In this document: in pieces, positions 32,857 through 43,929 of the stretch
Layout of the letters: every line of letters begins with the position of its first letter
Position numbering within the stretch: the first letter of the stretch is position 1
Assembly (NCBI GenBank): GCA_023678885.1
Contig: CM042982.1
Location: 4,712,001-4,776,000, forward strand
Source of the DNA: Pogostemon cablin
Taxonomy: Eukaryota > Streptophyta > Magnoliopsida > Lamiales > Lamiaceae
Length of the DNA: 64,000 bases
Reading direction: 5' to 3'
Notes under the pieces: model-generated
What the model was told of the DNA's origin: nothing
Database searches by the model: none
Seen by the model: the letters and a program-made list of their open reading frames with translations, nothing else
Made by a program: the position numbers and the translations under genes

Positions 32857-33586
32857 AACCGGAAAATGTTGACACTCCCTGCCCGGTATATGATAATTAT
32901 TCTGAATCTATTTCGCATTTATTTGTGGAGTGTAATAAGGTGGCAAACTTGTGGGATAGAGTGATGGATTGGATGGGTGTGGTTGGACCACGCCAAAGAG
33001 TTTTAGAAAAGAATTTCTTGGAAGATTGGGGAACTTGGTGGCTTCTTGTATTTGGATTTGTACCATATGGGTTATTTGGAAAACATGGAATAACATTGTA
33101 TTTAAAGGAGGGGGGGATTGGAGCTTGGAGAATTTATTGGGGGAGATTAAAACACAAGTTTAGGGATGTATTACTCTTAAGAAGAATGGATTATTGAAAG
33201 GAGCAGATATTCAGAAGTTGGATAAATATATTAGAAATTTAGTACGGAAAAGTTAGAGAATGTGACGGAGAGGAGATATTGTGGATTGTATCAAATGGGA
33301 TCACCTATTCCACAATGATGTTTCATCTTATATTTCACTTATTAAATGATTGACACGTGTCATAATCAATGCCCAAAATTCAATACTTTTCCCAAGGGTT
33401 TAATGGTCATTTGTAGGGTATAATTTTTTTATATTGTGAAACACCAATAAAACACCGAAAATGTAACAAGGAATTCAACTTGGGATTGTATTCTTATAAG
33501 TTTTCTATTCTTTTGCTACTTTCTATGAATGTAACAAGTGGGTAAATCTCTTACCTTGTTAATAAAATTATTTTCCTGATTGCAAA
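32857..33586 (+). pseudogene. 5'-truncated LINE with zinc-binding RT domain remnant
   Basis: Two frames together encode the zf-RVT end of a plant LINE ORF2: HLFVECNKVANLWDRVMDWMG, then after a frameshift IWTIWVIWKTWNNIVFKGG. Long target duplications of ATAATAATAATAATTTAAGTTTGT flank it (32833-32856 and 33587-33613, the right copy with one extra ATA). The insertion begins inside ORF2, so it is a typical 5'-truncated copy followed by the LINE 3' UTR. It is not functional. Confidence 0.8.
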
Positions 33587-33821
33587 ATAATAATAATAAT
33601 AATTTAAGTTTGTTTTGTGTTTTTCTTTAGGATATGATTTAATTTAGGTTGGGCGAGATTTTCTACGGATCCTGTTCACCATACATTTTGATTTTATAAA
33701 ATTAATTTTGGTATATAAAAAACTACTCATTAGAGAGATCGATTTTTCTTAATGAAAATAATTACTCATCTCACTAAAAATATAAAAAATATCACAACAT
33801 ATTAAAATTTAAGAAGTAATA

Positions 33822-34070
33822 TTTTCTCCGTCCCACAAATATGTTTATCTTTACTGTTACATGTTTAAAAAAAAGTTAAATTTAAACTTATAGCTTTATT
33901 AAATTTTGAGGATAATATGATATTTTTATGTAATAAATATTGTATACAGTATGTTGTTTGTGTTAAAAAGTTATGTCAATTTTTAAATTAAAGTGTATTT
34001 TTGAAGTTTTGGATTGAAATTATATTTTTCTATTTTAGAGAATAAATCATAGTATGGGACGAATGAATAA
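33822..34070. mobile_element. Degenerate Stowaway-like MITE
   Basis: Begins TTTTCTCCGTCCCACAAATA and ends ATAGTATGGGACGAATGA, an eroded version of the CTCCCTCCGTCCC inverted repeat. Confidence 0.4.
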
Positions 34071-34421
34071 GAAAATAGTGAATTTAATCTTGAGACGGAA
34101 TGAATATTTTTTTTCTTTATTATTGAAAATTGTAATAATTCATCATAATTCGTAAAATTTGAGCGTAAGACTGTAAGGTGAACCAATTCACATAACATAT
34201 TTGTAGTTACTTAAAATCCAATTCATGATTTGAGGCTATATGATAATATGCCCAATCTTGAAACCCAACGATAAATAAAGATTAAAATTTAACTAACAGT
34301 AATTTTGTCTTTTCTTGTCGCCAAATTCAACACTGTATGCAACTCTTAACAAGTATCTATTATATTTATAAAAAAAAAAAAAAAAGGGGTCCAGTTTCTA
34401 TCAAACAATAGTTACTGGAAA

Positions 34422-34588
34422 AATACAAGAAACAATTATTAATCAGTAAAGAATAAGTCTTTAAAAAAAGAGAGAGAAAAAAAAAGAAAAAAAAACTATC
34501 CCTTTAATTAATTAGTTTGAACGTAAATGATGTCAATCTTATTAAAAAATTCAAACTATTACACGGCAATTAAATCGATAAAAAAAAT

Positions 34589-34651
<63 letters not shown>

Positions 34652-34817
34652 CAAGAAACAATTATTAATCAGTAAAAAATAAGTCTTTAAAAAAAGAGAG
34701 AGAAAAAAAAAACTATCCCTTTAATTAATTAGTTTGAACGTAAATGATGTCAATCTTATTAAAAAATTCAAACTATTACACGGCAATTAAATCGATAAAA
34801 AAAATTAAATATATATA
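34422..34817. repeat. 226-bp tandem duplication enclosing a (TA)n tract
   Basis: The segment from AATACAAGAAACAATTATT through ACACGGCAATTAAATCGAT occurs at 34422-34595 and again at 34648-34815 with only small differences (a shorter A-rich run in copy 2). A (TA)n run of about 55 bp sits between them. Confidence 0.9.
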
Positions 34818-34855
34818 AAAGTAGCAAGAGTTATCTTGAATAAAATACAAATAAT

Positions 34856-35335
34856 TGTCAAGGAATTTAATTGGTTCAGAAGATTATTTATTAAAATAAT
34901 TATTAATTAAATAATAATTAAAGTAAGTAAAATTAAACTCAAGGATCAAATATGGAAAATCATGGTAAATTATTTATTTTGGGCATAGAGCTTGTCCCAG
35001 GAAAAGATCATTAATAAAAATAGTAATTTTGCAATATGAGATTAGTTTTTGAGTCTATAAATAGAGTTATTCTACACTCATTCCATACATAATAAAAACG
35101 CCACATTCAAAGTATCCACATATACAAACACTTGCATCTTAGTTTTATTCGCCAGAATTCCAGCGATAGCGGTGCTGCCTTCACCAACCGAAATACTACT
35201 TAGACGTGTATCTTCTTGCAGGAAGAGCTATACTCGACTCGACTTCATCATCATTCCAAAACATCCAGATTTCTAATAAAGGTTAGAAAATCCTCTACTT
35301 CCACTCTTACTAATAGAATTTTGTGTTTTGATTCA
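34856..35335 (+). mobile_element. Solo LTR with ATAAT target duplication
   Basis: 480 bp beginning TGTCAAGGAATTTAATTGG and ending GTTTTGATTCA, with ATAAT directly on both sides (34851-34855 and 35336-35340). A TATA box TCTATAAATAG at about 35054-35064 is followed by a CA-rich transcribed-leader-like stretch. No internal domain or second LTR is present, so it is a solo LTR left by recombination. It lies 0.9 kb upstream of the neprosin gene, same orientation. Confidence 0.75.
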
Positions 35336-35340
35336 ATAAT

Positions 35341-36270
35341 TCTCCACATAAACCAATAATAATTGGGAGGGGGTGGTTGTTTGCTTGTTTTTTTTTAGGA
35401 ACCCCAAATTAGATTATGAGAAATCCAACAAATGCGCATGCACATGCATGAATGCCTGCATAAGCACGCACTGCTAATAACAATGCGCATGCTAATTACC
35501 AACAACTCTATTTCTATTTTATTATTATAATTATAACATTACTTTATTATACTCCATAAAAATAAATCTTAAAAGTCGTTAAAAATAGGAGGATTTAGTA
35601 CTTATATTTTAACTAGATTAAAAATAATTTAATTTTGTGGTAAAGAAAATAAAAAATTAAATTAAAGAAGTAGAATGTACAATAAACTTAAGAGTAATAA
35701 TTGTTTCTGAAAAAAGAAAAAGAAAAGAAGGTATTAGTAATTTGGAATATAAGGGGTAGGTGACAGAAAGAACATCTAGGGAAGTGAGAAAGAGAAACAT
35801 TGAGAACTTTGGAAATTCAGAAACAAGTGTAATTCCTCCTCCTCTCTCTCTCTCTCTTAATACCAAAGTATCTCTCTCTTTCTCTCTCTTGAATATATTA
35901 ATCATAACATCTCATTGTATTTGACACATAAAGTAAAGTTTTTCAGTCTTTGTTTTGGAGACTGGAAACACAACATATTTACCCCCACCCCCACCCCCAC
36001 CCCCACCCCCCAACCCACTCTTAGTCCTCTTCTTGTATTCACATTCTTCTTTCATTCAAAGAATTTATGTCCATATTTATATCCTCCCATCTCCATATGG
36101 GCAGCTTCTAAAAGTTTCATTTACTTGAGCCTAGAAATCACACATTTGTGTCAGAATAAAAAAAAAAACTGGCTTAGGGAGTAGGAGGGTTCCATTTTCC
36201 TCATTTTCTTTCTCTATTTTTTTTTTTAAATTTAAGAAATTATGGTGGAATGGTGAGGTGTTAGGTTGCA
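35341..36270 (+). promoter_or_regulatory. Upstream region and 5' UTR of the neprosin gene
   Basis: No gene is visible. The region contains CT-rich tracts (35834-35857 and 35873-35889), common in plant core promoters and 5' leaders, and a (CCCCCA)n tract at 35981-36011. The transcription start cannot be placed. Confidence 0.4.
35981..36011. repeat. (CCCCCA)n tract with G-quadruplex potential on the minus strand
   Basis: Five consecutive ACCCCC units 260 bp before the neprosin start codon. The complementary strand has at least five runs of five G separated by single T, a strong G-quadruplex pattern; the C strand could form an i-motif. Confidence 0.85.
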
Positions 36271-37715
36271 ATGAAGATGGATGGTTTGGGATTGGCAGAT
36301 CACACAAGGAGACAAGACCAATGTACACAAAAACAAACAAGAAGAAGATACAAGAATCCATCAACTCTCAATATCTATCCAATCATTGTCTTAATCCTCA
36401 TGTTCATCTCCTACGCCACATCGTTAAATCCCAACGACACGAGCCAGGAATTCCGACCGGGGGAGGAGTCGAGGAAGATGAGGTTCATCCGAGCCCATCT
36501 CATGAAAATCAATAAACTCGGTGTTAAGACAATTCAGGTAAGTTAGTTAGAGATTAGACAGAAGAATCTGACGTCGTTTTGTCCTGTTATACACACCTCC
36601 CCTGCTTTTGTTTTGTCCTGTTTGGTTGTTTCTAATTCTCTGTCTCTCTCTTACCAACACTGTTTTTGTTTGCATCAGAGCCCAGATGGTGATATCATAG
36701 ATTGCGTATTGTCCCATAAACAACCAGCGTTCGATCATCCCAGATTAAAAGGACAAAAGCCATTGGTAATAACAACACACACACACAAACAAACACCTCA
36801 GCTTAACCAATAATTAAGTACCTAAACTAACACATTATATATATGTCCTGCAGGATCCACCGGAAAGTCCAAAAGGGCACCCTCACCCATCCGGATCCGA
36901 CCCGTTTCAAGAAAACTACCAGGTGTGGAGCATGTCGGATGAATCCTGCCCGGAAGGCACGGTTCCGATCCGAAGAACTTCAGAGAAAGATGTCCTCCGT
37001 GCAAGCTCCATCCGACAATTCGGAAAGAAATTAAGGAACATTCGAAGAGATACTTCCAGCAATGGCCATGAGGTTGGTAATTAGATACTTCTTTGTTGCA
37101 GATTATAATTAATTAACATAATAAATAAATTAATGAAAATAATAATTAATAAACAGCACGCAGTTGGATATGTGAGTGGGGATTCATACTATGGAGCAAA
37201 GGCCAGCATAAACGTGTGGGCCCCAGTGGTTGCAAACCAGTATGAATTCAGCCTATCACAGATGTGGGTTATAGCAGGTTCTTTTGGAGATGATCTCAAC
37301 ACCATTGAAGCTGGTTGGCAGGCACGTGCTAATTAATTATTTTTTCTTTTTTATTCATTAATGAATTTCTTCAAACTCAATCTGGATTCTGAACATTATT
37401 TCAGATTATTCAAGATTGTTTACGCGGTTTCTGCAAAAAAAAATAAAAAAATACTCCCTCCGTCCCGTAGAAGTTATGATATTTTTCTTTTTGGGTTGTT
37501 CCACTGAAGTTGTCACATTCCTTTTAAAACATATGAGACCCACACAAAAAATATTAACATATTCACATGGACCCACATACACTCCACACACACTACTAAT
37601 ACACCTACCCACTACACATTAAATATTATTTCTCTCACTTCACTTTACATTAAAATATTATACTCCTTAATCTCCGTACAAAAAAAATGTAACACCTTTA
37701 ATGGGACGGAAGGAG

Positions 37716-37751
<36 letters not shown>

Positions 37752-39305
37752 TAATGAATTGTTTGTATAACAGGTTAGTCCAGAGCTTTATGGGGACATT
37801 TATCCAAGGTTCTTCACGTACTGGACTGTAAGTCTTGATAAGCATGATTAATTAATGTTGACCAAACAGCATTAATTATGTATTTGATTTAATTTTTCAG
37901 TTGATTATAATAATTTAATTTAACTAATTGATGTGAATGCAGAGTGATGCGTATCAAGCAACAGGGTGTTATAATTTGCTGTGTTCAGGATTTGTTCAGA
38001 CCAACAATAGAATAGCAATTGGGGCAGCAATTTCACCAACTTCAGCTTATAATGGTGGTCAATTTGACATTACTTTATTAGTGTGGAAGGTAATTCTTTT
38101 CAAACTTATTTCTAATAAATATATATACATACATTTTAAAAAAAAATTTATAAAGAAAAATATTGCAATATATAGGTTCTTTTTTGAAACAACAATATAT
38201 AAGTTCTATATATTTACTACTTCCTCCGTCCCATGAAAGTTGTGACATTTTCCTGTTTGAGTCGTTCCACATAAGTTGTTACATTTTCTTTTTAAGCCTA
38301 TAAGTCCCACCCAAAAATATTAATATATTCACATGGAGCCCACACAGACTTCACACACACCATTAATACAACTACCCACTACACATTAAAATATTATATC
38401 TTCAACTCACTGCTCATTAAATTATTATACTCCTTAATCTCTGTGCAAAAAAATGATACAACTTTAGTGAGACGGGGGAGTATAAGTTATCATCTAATTT
38501 AAAGAGAAATTCGAAACATAGTTGAATGATCAATACTGATGAAATTCAAAAGAAGAATTCTCCAATAAGGTCTCCTTTTCAAAATTTCCACTTAAGAAAA
38601 AAAAAAGTAAAATTAAATCCAATTTAAAGGTAGAAAAAAAAAAGGTTGGCATGCATAATTAATTAATTAAGTTGGTTTCTTTTTAGAGTTGGAAAATTGG
38701 GATAAGTGAAGGAAAAGCAAGAGTGGAGGTTTACTTTGATGATGAATGTTCACCACCAAGCTAACATACGCATGTTGCAATATACACCTTATTACATACC
38801 ATTATTTTGCTTTTTATGCTTTCTATGATGCCCTCCACTCTTCCTTTTCAAGCTCCATATTTGCCATCCGACCCTTCCACTTTCCCAATTTATCAATCCA
38901 GTCCTCACCAAAATATTATTTGCACAGGATCCGAAGCATGGAAATTGGTGGCTGGAATTCGGAAATGGGATTTTAGTGGGCTATTGGCCATCCTTTCTGT
39001 TCACACATCTGAAAGATCATGCAAGTATGGTCCAATTTGGGGGTGAAATTGTGAATAGCGAAAGTACAGGGGCTCACACGGAAACCCAAATGGGAAGTGG
39101 GAATTTTGCAGAAGAAGGGTTCGGAAAAGCGTCTTATTTCCGAAACCTCCAAGTTGTGGATTGGGATAACAGTTTAATCCCTTTGTCCAATCTACGAGTT
39201 TTGGCAGATCATCCAAACTGTTATGATATAGAAGGGGGGATTAATAGAGTTTGGGGGAATTATTTTTATTATGGAGGACCTGGAAAAAATTCCAAGTGTC
39301 CTTAA
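36271..39305 (+). CDS. Neprosin-domain (DUF239) protein, 7 coding exons
   Basis: Plant neprosin-family proteins share the fold of neprosin, a proline-specific glutamic endopeptidase of pitcher-plant fluid; most members are uncharacterised. Exons: 36271-36537, 36679-36765, 36854-37072, 37157-37321, 37774-37827, 37943-38089 and 38928-39305, giving 438 aa. A basic N-terminus is followed by a hydrophobic signal/anchor at about 33-50 (IVLILMFISYA). An activation-peptide region (DUF4409-like, about 60-185) with SPDGDIIDCV and QPAFDHP comes next, then the neprosin domain from HAVGYVSG (192). Likely catalytic glutamates are E242 in IEAGWQ and E353 in FGGEI; their spacing of 111 is near the 109 between E188 and E297 of neprosin. 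That assignment is inference. All junctions keep frame, but the donor after exon 4 is GC (CAG-GCACGT), not GT. The protein ends GPGKNSKCP. MITEs sit in introns 4 and 6. Confidence 0.92.
37452..37717. mobile_element. Stowaway-like MITE in neprosin intron 4
   Basis: Terminal inverted repeats ACTCCCTCCGTCCCGTAGAAG and the inverse TTAATGGGACGGAAGGAGTA enclose family words TGAGACCCACAC and CCCACTACACATTAA. A (TA)n run follows directly. Confidence 0.85.
38219..38482. mobile_element. Stowaway-like MITE in neprosin intron 6
   Basis: Terminal repeats CTTCCTCCGTCCCATGAAAG and AGTGAGACGGGGGAGTA enclose a body closely related to 37452-37717, in the same orientation. Confidence 0.85.
38687..38764 (+). 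other. Candidate alternative terminal exon of the neprosin gene
   Basis: After a good acceptor (TTTCTTTTTAG) inside intron 6, 78 bp read in the phase left by exon 6: SWKIGISEGKARVEVYFDDE, then CSPPS and TAA. The stretch is less AT-rich than the surrounding intron. Used as a last exon it would replace the final 125 residues, including the second presumed catalytic glutamate, with 25 new ones. I do not recognise the sequence, and it may be chance. Confidence 0.35.
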
Positions 39306-39467
39306 ACAGACACTTTTTTTTTAATTAATCTTTTTTTTTGGTTGATTTAATAATTAGGTTATTTCTTCTCAAGATGGTGGGGTTCAGCGGGTCATATATA
39401 TATATATACATAGAGAGAGATCGATCCATTAGTTAGGCCAGATTTAGGGGTTGTAAATTTGTCAATG

Positions 39468-39525
<58 letters not shown>

Positions 39526-39556
39526 TATAACTTTGTTATATCTCTTTCATGCTATA

Positions 39557-39776
39557 TACCCTCTTACCCGTTCTAATAGTTACGCATTACTATTTTGGGC
39601 GTCTCACCTCAACGGATACGTTTCCTTTTTTAGCGGGACCCACACAAATTAATTTTTTTCTCTCCATAACTCCACACATCACACTAATACATCTCAATAC
39701 ACATTAAAATACTATATTCATTAATCCAAGTGCAAAAAATAAACATAACTATAAGGACGGGATGTGGGGAGTAGTG
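39557..39776. mobile_element. Stowaway-like MITE, diverged
   Basis: Begins TACCCTCTTACCCGTTCTAA and ends AAGGACGGGATGTGGGGAGTA, with the family interior CGGGACCCACACA and ATACACATTAAAATA. It lies about 250 bp after the neprosin stop. Confidence 0.6.
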
Positions 39777-40048
39777 AATATGGTATGTTATTATTATCTC
39801 ATTGTTATACTTGTGATAATATTTTTTTTTTAAATTTTTTTGTGTCACGAGTATTTTTATGGAAGAGTTGTATCCATGCGAAATAAAATTCTAGCCTATA
39901 AACAAGAGAGCAATAAAACATGGAGTATATAGATTAATTGAGTATTTTTAATCAAATCTAACTATATATATATTAAAACAGAAATTAATATCTATTTAAT
40001 CACTCAAGAATTTTTTTTATAAGAAAGGTGCACGATTAAAATTATTTG

Positions 40049-40277
40049 GGTAATGTTTGGTTTGGGGTTATGTTTGGTTCGAAAACTATAAATAGTGTGT
40101 TCTATGTTTGTTTTGGTTAATTTATTTAAAAAATTAAATGAGAGAGGAGAGATAAAGAGAGAAAGTGTATTAATTGAGGAGAGAGAATGTAGTAGTTATA
40201 TATATGGGTGATTTTTAAATTTTGAAGGTAGGTTTTGAATTCCATTCCGGAGTTTCAACCCAGAAACGAACATTGCC
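40049..40277. mobile_element. Tourist-like MITE
   Basis: The ends GGTAATGTTTGGTTTGGGGTT and CAACCCAGAAACGAACATTGCC are imperfect inverted repeats of the PIF/Harbinger (Tourist) type. About 229 bp, non-coding, with a GA-rich centre. Confidence 0.5.
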
Positions 40278-41635
40278 TTGGTGAACATAAATGACAATAT
40301 TAAAAAAAAAATGAAAATTGTATATTTAAATTTATACATACTCTATTTTGAAGCAAAAATTTGCTAATGCGATGTCTTACCAATAGAAAAAAAGACGCTA
40401 CATAGTTTTAATAAAAAGTGATTGATAAATAAAAATATAATAATCATTTAGTTAAAGTATTTTATAAACAATTTGTAGAATATATAAAAAATGATAGTAT
40501 TTTTAATAAAATTAAGGAGATGGCTAATAAAAGAAAAAATGAAACAATTTTATTATAAATGATCACACACGTCTTGCACTCTTCCTAGTCCCATTGCTTT
40601 GGACAGCTTTTGAGAGAAGCAAGGGATATTGAGAGCAAGACGCTGCTATTTGGACAGAATCTGACCAGTCATATAATGACATTATGGTAAATTAATGTAA
40701 AGTTAAAATGGTAATTGATAATTATATCCTTTTTTTTTGTAGAATAAACTAACCAATTCTTTTTTAAACTTTCAAGATTACCTTAAATAACTGTAAATTG
40801 GTTAAGTACGGTGCATTAATTTCAAAATTGCCTTAAATAATTGCAAATTAGTTAAATACGGTGCATTAATTTCAGCAGATAACAAACTGTAATTATAATA
40901 AATTTGGATTATATGTTTTCTAAATTGATTGATAGATACATAAGAATATTGTTTCTTTATATCTATAAAATATTATAAAATTTTACGTAATTTATTCAGT
41001 TTATTATTTAGTATTTGTATTAAAAATTATTTATAATATATCTTAAAATTTTTATTACAAATATCTGTTATAATTGATATTTTTTTTTAAATTTATGCAC
41101 ATTAATATTCAAAATCATTATTTTTAAAAATATTTATAATTATTTATTATTAACTTTAGTGATTTTTCTCAAATTAATATATTATTATCTTTTATATATT
41201 CAAAATTATTATAATAATTATTTATAAAATTAAAATTTATTTATATAATGTTTATAAGTTAAATTTAAATTTAATATTTTAAATTAACTTTTATAAAACA
41301 TAATATATACCTAATATTACTACTGTTACTTTTTTTTCTTCTTTAAATTAGATTAGTTTGATAAGATAGTTTAATACGTAGAGATAGAGAAAAAGAAATA
41401 CACTAAAACGTTTATTTTGAGTTTTGTCGTGAGTTTTTAAATCAATTTAGCGAAGATATTAATAATATAATTCATATAATATAAAATTAAAGATGACAAG
41501 ATTTAATAAGCTGCAATGAAATAAAATAAAACAATGTCCATAATTTTTTAGCATAGACGTAGAAAGAAATAAAATAAAAAAATGACCATAAACTTCCTGA
41601 ACTTCTTCCACCACGCTTTAACGTCCATAATTCTG

Positions 41636-43437
41636 TTAACTTCCTGAATTTCTTCCACCTCGCCCTCTTCCATTTCTTTTTCTTGAACATCCATTACCTT
41701 CAACTAGACTAACATATCGATTCACTCTAGGCCTTCCTCGCGAACGAACAACATATGAATTTAATACTGTTGTACCTCTAATTGAATTATCTTCAACTCT
41801 TCTGGTTGATTCACTGACATTATCACTCCAGTTAAGTAATTCATTCTTCATATCAATGCATCTTTGTTTGATAAATTCCAACTTTGAAATATTATCCATA
41901 GCAGCATCAGTGCATTCTTGAAAATATTTTTCAACCTCTTGAAACTTTTATATTCATCTGTCATGTGTGGATAACCTCCAGCAAAAAATATACTTGAATG
42001 TCGTCTATACAAGTCTTTCCTCAATCTATTCAACAAATATCTTTCATTTATGGTTTGGATACCCTTCTGTCCCATAACCTTTAAAATATGACAGCATAAT
42101 ATTCCAACAAATTCAAATTTCTTGCAATTGCAATTAAAATACTCTCCAACAGGCCTGTACTGAACTGTATATGTCAGATCTTTGACAAAAAAATCATTTA
42201 CCATTCTTTTCTCCTGCACACTATATTTTTCAACTCCAACCACATTGTCAGTTTCATCATCCCCGCTTGATTGGATAACACTGCAATATAATGTGCGCAT
42301 CAATTCATCCTGCACTTTCTTGAACATATTATTAGTGTATGCCTTTTGAAATTGTTTATCTCAATGGAAAAAAGTAACACACTTAATAACCTTATTTTTT
42401 TATTCATAATCAGCAATGAACTCCTTGTGAATCTTATCAGCTATTGCTATCTCATATTGTTCTACAAACTGCTTCAATGTACACCTCGAGTGGATGTATC
42501 CATCAAAATATGCATGCATTCCTTCACTTCTTTGGGTTGAAATCATATCGGCCCAAAAAATATGATTTAAGTATACAGGGACCCAACTCTCCTTTTCATT
42601 AAACAAGTCCGTAAGTCATTTATTACCTTCACGATTATATTTCATCAAGAATTCAGTCCACTTTGATTTAAACATCTCGATGGTAATACTATCATACACG
42701 ATTCCTTTTAATTCAACAATAGCATTGTTAAATTTAGGAACACCTCTGAGCTTTTGTGGCAATTTTGACAAAATATGCCACAAACAATATCGTTGAATTG
42801 TATTAGGCATTATATCACGTATTGCAATCTTGATGCTTTCACATTGATCTGTTATTATGCATGTAGAATGAATGTCACCCATGGCTTCCAACCAATTTGA
42901 AAACAACCACTTAAAAGATCCAGAATCTTCATGTGCAAGTAAGGCACATCCTAGCAAAATAGATTGTCCATGGTGATTGATACCAATTATTGTAGCAAAT
43001 GGCATCTTATACCTATTAACAAGGTATGTGGTATCAAAGCACAAAGCATCATGAAAATCTTGATAAACAGTTTTACTTCGAGGATGAATCCACATCACAT
43101 TGCATAATCTGCTGCTTATATCGTCAATATCCATCAAATAGAAAAAGTCTTTATCACTTTTTTGTAACCTCAAAAATAAATTTTTGATAGCCTCTGCATC
43201 TCCAAATCCAAGTCTTAATCTTCTTCTGCGCTCTATGTGATTCCTACAATCTTTCGGAAGACATCCTAAATTTTGTGGGCCACCTGCTTGAACCTCTGCT
43301 AATCTAATATTCTTAGATGACCTAGAATCTATGTCATTTGCCTCAAGTTGTCGCTTCATGTTAAGTGAAATGTTTCTATGAGCAGGCATTAAAATTGACA
43401 TATGAGGACAAAGATAATGATGGTGAGTTGTTATCAT
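41636..43437 (-). pseudogene. Decayed FAR1/FHY3-family (MULE transposase-derived) gene
   Basis: Intact members are transposase-derived transcription factors with a FAR1 DNA-binding domain, a MULE core and a SWIM zinc finger. Here the minus strand begins (43437) at the very end of the FAR1 domain (THHHY...PAHRNIS). It continues with VQAGGPQNLGC, the MULE core with CFDTTYLVNRYKMPFA, IITDQCESIKIAI and YCLWHILSKLPQK, then WVPVYLNHIFWADM and STQRSEGMHAYFDGYI, and a SWIM finger FNCNCKKFEFVGILCCHIL (from about 42140). The coding frame is broken by an in-frame TGA after EGNK (42616-42618), by at least two more stops near 42400 and 42350, and by a frameshift near 41935. The DNA-binding exon is missing. 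No intron explains the breaks. Confidence 0.85.
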
Positions 43438-43929
43438 TTTAGAACTATTCTATTATCATTTTATCTTGATAGAATATTATTTTATATTAAAAATATTATT
43501 ATTATTTATTCATTTTACAAATTATTTATAATATAATTTAATTAAATGATTATTACTTTTTTTTATCATATATTATTTTTTATAAGAAAATGTAATCACT
43601 TTAATTGTCTGTTTAATTGTTTGTGAAATTAGTTAAATAGGCTAATGGATGATCCGTCTCATATAAAAGGATCCTAAGTATTTAATTTATATTTTGATAT
43701 ATATTATTATTTTAAAATTAGTATTTAATTATTTATATATACACATTGCGTTTTTTTTAATTTATATGTTTTTAAATTTAAAATTTGTTATTCATATAAT
43801 TTATATTTTTTAATGTAAAAATTATAAATTTATAAAATGTAATATTCAATTGATGAAAAGTGATAACAGTGTTTTGAATTATTTAACGAACAATTTATAA
43901 TGCAAATAAAAAGTGATAAAATGAGTTCA

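Larger units (their letters stand above)
39306..41635. other. Spacer between the neprosin gene and the FAR1-like pseudogene
   Basis: It contains the neprosin 3' UTR, a (TA)n run (39468-39523), a Stowaway-like MITE (39557-39776) and a Tourist-like MITE (40049-40277). The remainder is AT-rich with no gene visible. Confidence 0.6.

Noticed and set aside
36258..36515. Open frame overlapping neprosin exon 1 in another frame
   Set aside because: The 36271 frame gives the signal/anchor and joins in phase to the conserved neprosin exons.
38746..38976. 76-aa open frame before the last neprosin exon
   Set aside because: It overlaps intron 6 and exon 7 in the wrong frame.
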